Source: CAYMEV01 sp964389675 [NCBI: uncultured Candidatus Sumerlaeota bacterium]
GTDB taxonomy: Bacteria > CAYMEV01
NCBI GenBank assembly: GCA_964389675.1
Contig: CAYMEV010000014.1
Span: 1-64,000, forward strand
DNA length: 64,000 bases
Direction: 5' to 3'
Translations under genes and position numbers: made by a program
Notes under the pieces: model-generated
Told to the model about the DNA's origin: nothing
Seen by the model: only the letters and a program-made list of their open reading frames with translations
Databases searched by the model: none
Shown: piece by piece, positions 1 to 8,737 of the stretch
Layout: every line of letters starts with the position of its first letter
Position numbering within the stretch: position 1 is the stretch's first letter

Positions 1-1399
1 TGCTGATGCCGGCATCAGTTACGGTATCTATTACATCGCTTATATCCTTGTATGCCTCCGGGTATTCCTCGAGTATAGTATGCCTGCCGGCTGCAATTAC
101 AAAGATGCCCTTTTTCCGAAGATCTTCCACAATATTCATCCCTTCAGCCTTTTTAATGGCCTGATGCCTTGAAAGCATTCTTCCTGCTCCGTGGCATGTG
201 CTTCCGAATGTGTTTTTCATCGCTGATTCCGTCCCAAGAAGTATGAAGCTGTATCTTCCCATATCACCCGGGATAATTACTGGCTGGCCTATGCTCCTGT
301 ATCTTTCAGGTATATTGCTGTCACCAGGCCCGAATGCTCTTGTTGCACCTTTTCTGTGGACACACAGCTCCATTTTTCTGCTATTTACAGTGTGGTTTTC
401 TATCTTGGCTATATTGTGGCATACATCATATATGAGTTTCATATCAGCACCGCAGTTTTTGCCAAATATATCAGAAAATGATTGTCTCACCCAGTGAGAC
501 ATTATCTGCCGGTTTACATAGGCAAAATTTGCTGATAGCGCCATAAGAGACAGATATTCTCTGCCTTCAGGTGAATTTACTGGGGTACAGCTTAATTGCC
601 TGTCAGGTATTTTTATTTTGTATTTATTGGTAGCTTTGATCATTTTATTCAGTGAATCTGTGCAGACCTGATGCCCAAGCCCCCTTGATCCTGAATGTAT
701 GGAAACTGTAACCTGCCCTTCTGTTTCTATGCCAAGGAGCTTCGCTGAACCTGGGTCATAAATCTTATCCACATAGCCTATTTCTATGAAATGATTGCCT
801 GATCCCAGTGTACCGAGCTGGACAATTCCCCTTTCAATTGCTCTTGATGAAGGCATTATATCCATAAGGGGCTTTATATTGCCATTATCTTCTGTGCATT
901 GTATATCATTTTCATTGGCAAATCCATTGTCAAGTGCCCATTTAGAGCCGTTAGTGAGGATCTTTCTGAATTCTTTCTGTGAAACCTTCAGGTCCTGCCT
1001 GCGTGAACCTACACCGCAGGGTATATTGGCAAATACATGCTTTGTTATCTCTTCCAGCCTGTCCCTGATATCATCAGCGTGAAGAGGGGACACAAGGACC
1101 CTGACCCCGCAGTTTATGTCATAGCCAACACCGCCCGGGGATATTATTCCTTCATCTGTTGAAAAGGCTGCAACTCCTCCTATGGGAAAGCCATAACCCT
1201 GATGTATGTCAGGCATGGCAAGGGCATTGCCTGTAATGCCTGGAAGGCATGCAACATTTCTTATCTGGGAAAGGGAGCTGTCTTTCTGTATCTGTTTCTC
1301 AAGCTTTCTGTTCACATAGACTATGCAGTTTGTGTTCATGTCCCCGGATCTTGGGATCTCTATCCTGCAGTCATTTATCCTATTATAATCAACATCCAT
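1..1399 (-). CDS. rtcB: RtcB family RNA-splicing ligase (partial, 3' end outside window)
   Basis: RtcB joins RNA 2',3'-cyclic-phosphate or 3'-phosphate ends to 5'-OH ends using GTP and Mn2+, in tRNA splicing or repair of broken RNA. I translated the reverse complement by hand: 466 codons are open from an ATG at 1399 to the window edge, so only a short C-terminus is missing (archaeal-type RtcB is about 480 aa). The metal and guanylation residues are all visible: Cys97 in YDINCGVR, His203 in GSGNHF, His235 in SIHSGSR, His328 in the CHN motif and the guanylated His403 in STCHGAGR. These positions match the long archaeal-type enzyme closely. A purine-rich stretch (GGGAAGGA) precedes the ATG. The gene is divergent from a radical SAM gene across 83 bp. 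No rtcA, rtcR or archease is visible here. Confidence 0.95.
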   Translation of the reverse strand, partial: MDVDYNRINDCRIEIPRSGDMNTNCIVYVNRKLEKQIQKDSSLSQIRNVACLPGITGNALAMPDIHQGYGFPIGGVAAFSTDEGIISPGGVGYDINCGVRVLVSPLHADDIRDRLEEITKHVFANIPCGVGSRRQDLKVSQKEFRKILTNGSKWALDNGFANENDIQCTEDNGNIKPLMDIMPSSRAIERGIVQLGTLGSGNHFIEIGYVDKIYDPGSAKLLGIETEGQVTVSIHSGSRGLGHQVCTDSLNKMIKATNKYKIKIPDRQLSCTPVNSPEGREYLSLMALSANFAYVNRQIMSHWVRQSFSDIFGKNCGADMKLIYDVCHNIAKIENHTVNSRKMELCVHRKGATRAFGPGDSNIPERYRSIGQPVIIPGDMGRYSFILLGTESAMKNTFGSTCHGAGRMLSRHQAIKKAEGMNIVEDLRKKGIFVIAAGRHTILEEYPEAYKDISDVIDTVTDAGIS

Positions 1400-1445
1400 A
1401 TTTCCTTCCCTAAAAAAGCTTTAATCTTGCATAAAATAGTCTAAT

Positions 1446-1457
1446 CCAATATATTGG
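1446..1457. promoter_or_regulatory. 12-bp palindrome between divergent rtcB and radical SAM gene
   Basis: CCAATATATTGG is a perfect palindrome in the 83-bp divergent intergenic region, 25 bp before the radical SAM start and 46 bp before the rtcB start. It could be an operator. Palindromes of this length also arise by chance in AT-rich DNA, and I see no convincing paired -35/-10 elements around it. Confidence 0.2.
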
Positions 1458-1482
1458 CATTGTAAAACAAAATTGATAAAAT

Positions 1483-2790
1483 ATGAAAATACTTCTGATC
1501 TCTCCATATATAAGCGATTTTTACTCTTCACCAAGAAGAATGAGCTATCTTGGCCTGATCTCGCTTAAGGATGTATTTGAGGCCTCTCATGAAGTAAAGA
1601 TCCTTGATCTCTACAGCCCGAAGGGGAAAATGAGGCCGCTTCCCGATGAACTCTCATATTTGAAGCCCTATCTGGAAAACAGCCCGGGGCCTTCTTCCTT
1701 TTTTTCCACATATAAGACATTCAGTAGGAGTAAAAAGCTTTTAACAGACTGCCTTAATGAATTCAAGCCGGATATTGCAGGTATTTCAGCATTCAGTGTC
1801 TGTTATTACAGGGATATTGCCGAGATAGCAGATTCTATCAAGGCTTATAACAGTAGAATGCCTGTAGTTGTCGGAGGGACGGGTGCTACAGCATTCCCCG
1901 GGGCTTTCTCCAGAATCCCTTCCATTGACCTGGTAATAAAGGGGAATGATGCAGAAAGCATACTGAAAATAATGGAAAATATCCATTCGCATACGGATAT
2001 AAAGGTCATTGATGCAGGCTTCTCAAAAAAATGGGATGCGGTGAGTAATCATGGTTATTCCCGATACCCCTTAAGCTTTGTCATGACAAGGGGATGTCCG
2101 AACAGATGCAGTTTCTGTTCTGTCTATGATGTATCGGGTAAAAAATTTATAAAGTCGGATATCGGCAAATTTGAAAGCATATTAAGAAAGATCGGGCAGG
2201 AAAGGATATGGATAAATTTTGAAGATGACAATATTTCATGCGACAGGGACTATTTCGATGCTCTTATTGCCATTATTATAAAAGAAAGGGAAAGAAAGGA
2301 CATATCCCTTACTTTCATGAACGGGATTGATTATTCGACACTGGATGAAAAAAGCATTTTGAGCTTGAAAAAAGCGGGGATAAGGTATCTGAACCTGACA
2401 CTTGCTTCAGTCAGCAGTGTTTCTAAAACCAGGCTTAACAGATTCCAGGATAAAGAGCAGTATGAAAAGATTATGGCGTTTGCAAAAGGGCATTGTATTG
2501 ATGTCATTACATACTTTATCTGCGGTATTCCCGGAAATGACCCTTCAACTGATTTTGAAACACTTGAATACCTTAAAAGGGGAGAGTCACTTATTGGCAT
2601 TTCACCCTTTTATCCGGTCTCTGAAAACAGGATACCTGAAGGGTTTGAGAATATGGACCCTGTGCTTTTCAGGGGGAGTGCAATGATCCCCTATAATAAA
2701 GGATTGACTACCCAAGAGCTTGTCGAATTATTTAAGGCTGTGCGCATTATTAACAATAAGCGTATTAAGTGGGATTCAAAAGCTCTATAA
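1483..2790 (+). CDS. radical SAM protein with B12-binding-like N-terminal domain
   Basis: The 435-aa protein has an N-terminal Rossmann-like region (about 1-160) typical of the cobalamin-binding-like domain in B12 radical SAM enzymes. It shows the VVVGGTGAT glycine-rich loop but no DxHxxG cobalamin motif. The radical SAM core follows, with the cluster motif CPNRCSFC (Cys205, Cys209, Cys212) holding a [4Fe-4S] cluster that cleaves S-adenosylmethionine. The substrate cannot be deduced. It stands alone, divergent from rtcB and 76 bp before a secreted peptidase gene. The start has no clear Shine-Dalgarno sequence. Related family members methylate or rearrange lipids, antibiotics or cofactors, but none can be assigned here. 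Confidence 0.85.
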   Translation: MKILLISPYISDFYSSPRRMSYLGLISLKDVFEASHEVKILDLYSPKGKMRPLPDELSYLKPYLENSPGPSSFFSTYKTFSRSKKLLTDCLNEFKPDIAGISAFSVCYYRDIAEIADSIKAYNSRMPVVVGGTGATAFPGAFSRIPSIDLVIKGNDAESILKIMENIHSHTDIKVIDAGFSKKWDAVSNHGYSRYPLSFVMTRGCPNRCSFCSVYDVSGKKFIKSDIGKFESILRKIGQERIWINFEDDNISCDRDYFDALIAIIIKERERKDISLTFMNGIDYSTLDEKSILSLKKAGIRYLNLTLASVSSVSKTRLNRFQDKEQYEKIMAFAKGHCIDVITYFICGIPGNDPSTDFETLEYLKRGESLIGISPFYPVSENRIPEGFENMDPVLFRGSAMIPYNKGLTTQELVELFKAVRIINNKRIKWDSKAL

Positions 2791-2866
2791 TTCAAAAACA
2801 CTTGATTTATAAAGCAGGTATTTTAATATTAGTCTATTAATCCATTATAATAACAGGAGTTTTGGC

Positions 2867-4495
2867 ATGAAGTATTCTTTAGCTTTATTTTTAATGCTTT
2901 TCCTTGTTTTTATCATTACCTTACCGGAAAGCTCAGCCTGCACATCGATACTTGTAAGCAAGGGCGCTTCAAAGAGCAATGTCCCGCTGATAAGCTATTC
3001 ATGTGACGGAGAGTTCCATCCCCATCTCAGTATTATTCCCGCCGCTGAGCACCAGCCCGGTGATATGTATGAGGTAAGGGGATGGGGAGGGCCGAAGGGA
3101 AGTATTCCTGAGGTGGCACATACATATAGGGTTGTCCATCTTATGAATGAGCATCAGCTGGCCATGGGTGAGACCACTTTCGGCGGAAGGGAAGAGCTTA
3201 TCAATCCTGACGGGATGTTTGATTATTATCCCCTGATGATAATAACCCTGCAGCGCGCAAAAGATGCAAGGGAGGCAATCAGGGTAATGACAGGGCTCGT
3301 TGAAAAGTACGGCTACTGCGGGGAGGGAGAGTCAATATCAATTGCTGATACTGAAGAAGCATGGCTGTTTGAGATATCAGGCACAGGCCCGGGAGGAAAC
3401 GGGGCAGTCTGGGTGGCTATGAAGGTCCCTGACGGGAAGATAAGCGCTACAGCCAATATGTCCCGAATTCACGGATTTCCTCTTGATGATCCCGAAAACT
3501 GCATTTACAGCAGTAATGTCATAAGCTTTGCTATACAAAAGGGTTATTATGACCCTGAAAGCGGGGGTGATTTCAGTTTCAGCAGGGCATCTAATCCTCA
3601 AACGGAAGAACAGATAAGGTTTTCTGATCGCAGGATATGGAGCATATACAGCAGGCTTGCCCCTTCAATGGGATTTTCCCCTGAATACAGCAACGGCCTT
3701 GACGAAGGGAGTCCATACCCTCTGTTTGTCACCCCTGATGAGAGGGTCGGCGTGCGTGATGTAATTGCAATGCACAGATGTCATTATGAGGGCACGGAAT
3801 ACGATATGACGAAGGTTTTAGTATCAGGGCCTTTCGGATCGCCTGACCGTATCCGGCCCTTGAAATGGGAGTATGAAGGCAGGAAATATGCCTGGGAACG
3901 GCCTATTGCCACCCAGCAGGCTGCATTCGTATATGTTTCTGAAGCAAGGCCCCATCTCCCCGTTGAGCTGGGAGGCATTGTATGGTATGGCATCGATAAT
4001 CCATATACAAATTTTTTCATCCCTATATATACAGGGATCAAAGAACTGCCGCCATCCTATACAAGGGGCAGCCTGAAAAGCTACAGCCAGGACTCGGCAT
4101 GGTGGGTTGTCAATTTTGTGGCCAACTATGCAAATCTGCGCTATTCAGATATGATCAGGGAAATAACTGCTTTGCAGAAGGAAATGGAGGATATGGCTTT
4201 TGGTATACAGGAAGTAATTGAAAAAGCAGCAATGGAGCTGTATAAGAATAACAGCCCCGAATTTGCAGCTGAATTTTTGACAAGGTACTGCATTGACAGC
4301 GCAGAGATGAAGGTGGAAAGGTGGCGCCAGCTGGGCAACCGGCTTATAACAAAATATAATGACGGCTATATACAGAATGGGAGCGGAAGGCCTGAAGAGT
4401 CAGGATACCCGGAAGATATGCTCAAGGAAACAATCGAAAAGGAAGGCAGCAGAAGGATCCTAAGTGCAGAAAAGGAAATTGACAGGGAGCTTTAG
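2867..4495 (+). CDS. secreted C69 family dipeptidase
   Basis: This 542-aa protein has a Sec signal peptide (residues 1-24) ending in SSA directly before Cys25, followed by TSILVSKGAS. In family C69 (PepD-like Ntn hydrolases) the catalytic nucleophile is the Cys that becomes N-terminal after cleavage, so signal cleavage would expose the active site. The family motif region MGETTFGG and the GEGESISIADTEEAWLFE segment agree with C69. It likely hydrolyses dipeptides or short peptides in the periplasm. The SSAC junction only loosely resembles a lipobox, so lipidation is a less likely alternative. AGGAG lies just upstream of the ATG. Length fits the family (about 470-550 aa). It is not obviously in an operon with its neighbours. 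Confidence 0.85.
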   Translation: MKYSLALFLMLFLVFIITLPESSACTSILVSKGASKSNVPLISYSCDGEFHPHLSIIPAAEHQPGDMYEVRGWGGPKGSIPEVAHTYRVVHLMNEHQLAMGETTFGGREELINPDGMFDYYPLMIITLQRAKDAREAIRVMTGLVEKYGYCGEGESISIADTEEAWLFEISGTGPGGNGAVWVAMKVPDGKISATANMSRIHGFPLDDPENCIYSSNVISFAIQKGYYDPESGGDFSFSRASNPQTEEQIRFSDRRIWSIYSRLAPSMGFSPEYSNGLDEGSPYPLFVTPDERVGVRDVIAMHRCHYEGTEYDMTKVLVSGPFGSPDRIRPLKWEYEGRKYAWERPIATQQAAFVYVSEARPHLPVELGGIVWYGIDNPYTNFFIPIYTGIKELPPSYTRGSLKSYSQDSAWWVVNFVANYANLRYSDMIREITALQKEMEDMAFGIQEVIEKAAMELYKNNSPEFAAEFLTRYCIDSAEMKVERWRQLGNRLITKYNDGYIQNGSGRPEESGYPEDMLKETIEKEGSRRILSAEKEIDREL

Positions 4496-4543
4496 GGTTT
4501 TTTGTTTTGATCGAATATTATATCGTATTTTATATTCTTTGCT

Positions 4544-4572
4544 TTGACATATTGCCATATAGATAATATTAT
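4544..4572 (+). promoter_or_regulatory. sigma70-type promoter of the HerA-like ATPase gene
   Basis: TTGACA (4544-4549), a 17-bp spacer, then TATTAT (4567-4572). Predicted transcription start is about 4579, leaving a 26-nt leader that contains the GGGGAGA ribosome binding site before the ATG at 4605. Confidence 0.6.
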
Positions 4573-4604
4573 TGATTTAAATACCAGGGGAAAGGGGAGA
4601 AAAG

Positions 4605-6992
4605 ATGGAAAATTATATCTCAATGTATGAAAAATTAGGCCTTTTTTACTTAGGGAAGATAGTGGATCAGAAGACATCTGAAATCACGGAAAACCTGTTT
4701 CTGTACAAGTCAAAAGACCTTACCACACATGCGGCGATCATAGGAATGACCGGAAGCGGCAAGACAGGGCTCGGTATCTCTATTATCGAGGAAGCTGCAA
4801 TTGATAAGATCCCTTCAATTATAATTGACCCCAAGGGTGATATGGGTAATCTGCTTTTAGCATTCCCTGAACTGAAACCGGAGGATTTTGCCGGCTGGAT
4901 CGATCCCTCTGAAGCATCCAACAAGGGTGTTGATACGGCTGTCTATGCAAGGCAGACTGCAGAAAACTGGGAAAAAGGCATCAGAAGCTTTTATCAGGAT
5001 AAGGACAGGATAAGCCTTTACAGGGACAGCGTGGACCTGTCCATCTATACCCCGGGCAGTTCAGCCGGAATGCCATTGTCTGTATTAAGCAGTTTTGATG
5101 TCCCTTCGCCTGAAATAATGAATGATCCGGATACCTTTTCCTCAATTATCAATTCCACAGCGATGGGCATCCTGTCCCTGGTCGGCATAAAGGCTGATGC
5201 ACTGACAAGCAGGGAATATATTCTGCTTGCTGCAATATTCTCCTATTGCTGGAAGAAAGGCAGAGATCTGTCGCTGGAAGAACTTATAGGCTATATTACA
5301 CATCCTCCTTTTGAAAAGATAGGCGTTTTAAGCGTAAATCAGTTTTATCCCCAGAACGAGAGGTTTGAACTTGCTGTCCTTCTGAACAATATTCTTTCAA
5401 GCCCAGGATTTTCAATGTGGCTTGAGGGTGAGAGGCTGGATATCAACAACCTCCTTTATACAAAGGATGGGAAACCAAGGGTTACAATCCTTTCCATTGC
5501 GCATCTGGACAATACACAGAGAATGTTCTTTGTCACGCTGTTTCTAAATAAATTTATAAGCTGGATGCGACAACAGAAAGGTACGCCGTCATTAAGAAGC
5601 CTTCTTTATATGGATGAGATATTCGGTTTTTTTCCTGCAACATCCAGCCCCCCATCAAAGAAACCTATGCTTCTTCTGCTGAAGCAGGCCAGGGCTTACG
5701 GAATAGGTATTGTCCTGTCAACTCAAAATCCGATTGACCTTGATTATAAGGGCCTGTCCAATATTGGAAGCTGGTTTTTGGGAAGGCTTCAGACACGACA
5801 GGACAGAGACCGTGTCATTAACGGCCTGATCAAAAGCAGTGAAGATGCCATGGATAAGGGAGAAATCGAATCCCTGCTCGCAAATATGGGCAAGAGGCAT
5901 TTCCTGCTGAAGAGCGCTCATCTTGACTCTCTCCAGCTTCTGCATACAAGGTGGGTCTTATCATATCTAAGGGGCCCGCTTACAAGTACAGAGATAAAAA
6001 AATTGATGGAAGACAGGAAGAAAGACAGCCCTTCCCGGATAAAGGACGATAATGCCCTGACCAAGCCTGATGGGAAAACACCGGGCACCACTGATATCAT
6101 ACCTCTGATCTCCGATAAAATAAAACAGTATTTCCTGAACAATCCTCCATTCAGTGAAAACAGCATTTATGAGCCGGGCATTATAATTCAGGGGGAGGTC
6201 AGGTTTTACAATCAGAGCAGGAATATAGACCAGAAAGAGTCAGTTTCCCTTAAGCTTCCCATAAACAGGGACACCACTGATATAGTATTTGAAGATGCTT
6301 TACTCAATACTGACGATTTTGACCTTTATGACACTAAACCGTTTGCCGGTGCAAAATTTGCATTATTGCCTTCAATTATAGAAAAAATGGACAGCATGAA
6401 TACGGTTGAAAAGCAGTTTGCTGATTTTCTGTATGATACTCGAAGAATAGAGCTCTACAGCTGCAGAGATCTTAAGCTTATTTCCCGCCCCGGTGAAAAG
6501 CTTTCAGATTTCAAAACAGTTATGATGGATTCAATAAGGGAGAAAAAAGACAGTGCAATTGAAAAGCTTGCTGAGAAGTTTGAAAAGAAGGAAAAAAGAT
6601 TAGAGGATAAGTATTCAAAGCTTCTTGAAAAACTTGAAAAAGAAGAGGCTGATGTCAAAGCATCAAAAACTCAGAGCCTTCTGTCCTTTGGATCCAGCAT
6701 TCTCGGTGCATTGCTCGGCAGAACCAAAGTAGGGACATTGAGCTCCGGAGTGACCGGCCTGAATAAAGCCAGCAGGGTTTTAAGGCAGAAAAAGGATGTT
6801 GACCTGGTCAAAAAGAGGATAGAGGAATGCCAGGAGGATATTCAGAGGCTTGAAGAGGAGCTCAAGGAGAAAATAGAGGAGATCTCAGAACAATACGATA
6901 TTGACAGGTATGAAATTGAAACTGTCAGCATAAAACCGAGAAAAACAGATATTTTTGGAATTAGCGCCCAGCTTCTATGGGAATCCAGATAA
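4605..6992 (+). CDS. HerA/VirB4-like P-loop ATPase with C-terminal coiled coil
   Basis: The 795-aa protein belongs to the HerA/FtsK-type ATPases (DUF87-like helicase fold). Walker A is GMTGSGKT (residues 47-54), followed by an IIIDPKGDMGN segment typical of HerA-like proteins. Walker B is LLYMDE near residue 337, then a sensor-like LSTQNP motif near 370. About residues 640-790 are Lys/Glu-rich coiled coil interrupted by a hydrophobic Gly/Ser-rich segment (LLSFGSSILGALLG). Family members pump or unwind nucleic acid as hexamers. No NurA nuclease, Sir2 or other usual HerA partner lies next to it, so its job is unknown. The convergent neighbour is an exported TPR protein. A strong ribosome binding site (GGGGAGA) supports the start. 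Confidence 0.75.
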   Translation: MENYISMYEKLGLFYLGKIVDQKTSEITENLFLYKSKDLTTHAAIIGMTGSGKTGLGISIIEEAAIDKIPSIIIDPKGDMGNLLLAFPELKPEDFAGWIDPSEASNKGVDTAVYARQTAENWEKGIRSFYQDKDRISLYRDSVDLSIYTPGSSAGMPLSVLSSFDVPSPEIMNDPDTFSSIINSTAMGILSLVGIKADALTSREYILLAAIFSYCWKKGRDLSLEELIGYITHPPFEKIGVLSVNQFYPQNERFELAVLLNNILSSPGFSMWLEGERLDINNLLYTKDGKPRVTILSIAHLDNTQRMFFVTLFLNKFISWMRQQKGTPSLRSLLYMDEIFGFFPATSSPPSKKPMLLLLKQARAYGIGIVLSTQNPIDLDYKGLSNIGSWFLGRLQTRQDRDRVINGLIKSSEDAMDKGEIESLLANMGKRHFLLKSAHLDSLQLLHTRWVLSYLRGPLTSTEIKKLMEDRKKDSPSRIKDDNALTKPDGKTPGTTDIIPLISDKIKQYFLNNPPFSENSIYEPGIIIQGEVRFYNQSRNIDQKESVSLKLPINRDTTDIVFEDALLNTDDFDLYDTKPFAGAKFALLPSIIEKMDSMNTVEKQFADFLYDTRRIELYSCRDLKLISRPGEKLSDFKTVMMDSIREKKDSAIEKLAEKFEKKEKRLEDKYSKLLEKLEKEEADVKASKTQSLLSFGSSILGALLGRTKVGTLSSGVTGLNKASRVLRQKKDVDLVKKRIEECQEDIQRLEEELKEKIEEISEQYDIDRYEIETVSIKPRKTDIFGISAQLLWESR

Positions 6993-7016
6993 TAAGGATA
7001 TTACAGTTTTCTCTGT

Positions 7017-8657
7017 TTATTCCGGGTAGTAGTGAATAATTACCCTGGGTATTATTTTCCCCTTTTCAGAAATAGTGCTGGTTTCTTCTTTTCCGATGGA
7101 AACCGGAATGCATGCCAGCTGATATTTCATGGCCGGCCAGTGGAAGACCTCTATTTTTATATTATAATCCCCGTTTTCCACTCTTTCCCCCTTTGAATCC
7201 GTAAGATCCCAGCTGTATATATGATGCCCTATATCAATGCTTGCAGATGTCATGGCATCAGCATCTGCAAATTTTGATGATTCAGCCCACTGGGAGAGGG
7301 TGACCTGCTTATCTTTCACAAATCCTGCAAAACCTGAGACATAAATGGTTTTTATGAATTTCCCGTCATTGTCTTCTATCCAGACTGCAGTCTGAGGCTC
7401 AAGTTCATCCCTGAAACCGAGGATAAAATCTATTGTAAGGACAGGCTTCGCGGCGTTTTTATGGTCAAAATGGCTCACAGCAGGCCTCATGGAGTCATAT
7501 ACCAGTTCTGTGGCATGGGATTCAGGATAATCCTTCACAACTTTATTCCAGCATGACACTGCCTTTTTTCTGTATGCATAGCCGATCCAGTACAGGGCTT
7601 CAGCCTTCAGATCTTCAGATGCATCACTTTCAGCGATCAGGTTCAGGTCTTTGATCCCCTGATCAAGTTTTCCGACAAAAAAGGGCATATTGACACCTAT
7701 TATGCCTCTTTGAAGCCTCATTTCCATATTATCGGGATCAAGCCTGACAATGGCATCGAATATGCTGGCAACCTCAAAACCGAGAGCTGCACGGTAGTTT
7801 GTGTCATCATATATCCGGTCGTCATAAGCGCTTGATAAATTATCCAGTGTGGAGGCTAAAAGCAGATATGCCTCGAGATTGTCAGGGTCATTTTCTATTA
7901 TCTTTCTTAAAAGCCCCGCAGCCTTTTCATAGTCGCCTGAATCAAACAGGGCCTCTGCGTCTTTGATCGGCTCAGGATTCAATGGCTGCTCACCTTCTTG
8001 AGCTTTGTCCCCTTCTTCATTATTTTCCTGAGGAGTTTCTGATTTATCCATGGTTTCTTTTAATTGTGCTTCAATCTCATGGATTTTCTTCTCTGCCTCC
8101 TGGCCTGTTTTATCCTCCAGCCCCATGGAATGGACCTTTTTCCATGTTTCAAGGGCTTTTTCGAGCTGGCCGTCGCTCTCATATCCAGCAGCAAGGAACC
8201 TGTAGCTTGTTATCAGTGTTTCTATTGGAAAATCCTCCCTGTTTTCCAGGTAGATAGCCTCTATCTTAATTAAATCATTTAAGGCACCTTTTAGTCTGCC
8301 CAGGAACCTCGGGACGTTTATCCCCATTATGCCCCTGTAAAGAAGTGCATTTGCATTCTTTGGGTCAAGTTCCAGCGCTTTGTCAAGCAGGTTGAAAGAT
8401 TCTGTTGTATATGAGAAAGCTTCCATCATATCATCCGTGCCTCCTGCCATTTGACCTGTATACAAGCCCCATGCGGCATATATGTCAGAGTTGTCAGGGT
8501 ATTCTGCTGCAGCCTTCTTAAGTGTATCTACAGCTTTGCTTAGATCTCCTGATCCGGCGGCATCATTTGCATTACTGATATATTCGTCTGCAGTCATGCA
8601 AAACAGGAGTGAAACAAAAATTAAAACGGATAAAGGCAGCAATATCAATCTTTTCAT
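7017..8657 (-). CDS. exported TPR-repeat protein with C-terminal DUF2271-like domain
   Basis: I start this 546-aa protein at the second ATG (8657), because GGAGG sits 8 nt before it and the earlier ATG (8672) overlaps that ribosome binding site. Residues 1-19 form a signal peptide (MKRLILLPLSVLIFVSLLF). TPR-like repeats follow in two blocks (about 25-200 and 230-390), separated by a Glu/Lys-rich linker. The last 120 residues (TAVWIEDNDGKFIKTIYV, then a WDLTDSKGE segment) resemble DUF2271, a predicted periplasmic beta-sandwich domain. The protein is probably periplasmic or outer-membrane associated and may scaffold other proteins. It is followed in the same direction, 80 bp upstream, by polX but appears to have its own promoter region. 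Confidence 0.7.
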   Translation of the reverse strand: MKRLILLPLSVLIFVSLLFCMTADEYISNANDAAGSGDLSKAVDTLKKAAAEYPDNSDIYAAWGLYTGQMAGGTDDMMEAFSYTTESFNLLDKALELDPKNANALLYRGIMGINVPRFLGRLKGALNDLIKIEAIYLENREDFPIETLITSYRFLAAGYESDGQLEKALETWKKVHSMGLEDKTGQEAEKKIHEIEAQLKETMDKSETPQENNEEGDKAQEGEQPLNPEPIKDAEALFDSGDYEKAAGLLRKIIENDPDNLEAYLLLASTLDNLSSAYDDRIYDDTNYRAALGFEVASIFDAIVRLDPDNMEMRLQRGIIGVNMPFFVGKLDQGIKDLNLIAESDASEDLKAEALYWIGYAYRKKAVSCWNKVVKDYPESHATELVYDSMRPAVSHFDHKNAAKPVLTIDFILGFRDELEPQTAVWIEDNDGKFIKTIYVSGFAGFVKDKQVTLSQWAESSKFADADAMTSASIDIGHHIYSWDLTDSKGERVENGDYNIKIEVFHWPAMKYQLACIPVSIGKEETSTISEKGKIIPRVIIHYYPE

Positions 8658-8737
8658 TTTATATGCCTCCATTATGGTAATATTATTAAAATTTTAACTA
8701 TGAGTGATCTTAAAAGCAATATATATTGTATTTCTTT

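Noticed and set aside
2846-2851. TATAAT just upstream of the C69 dipeptidase gene as a promoter
   Set aside because: The predicted transcription start would fall inside the ribosome binding site (AGGAG 2855-2859), so the element is unlikely to be the real -10.
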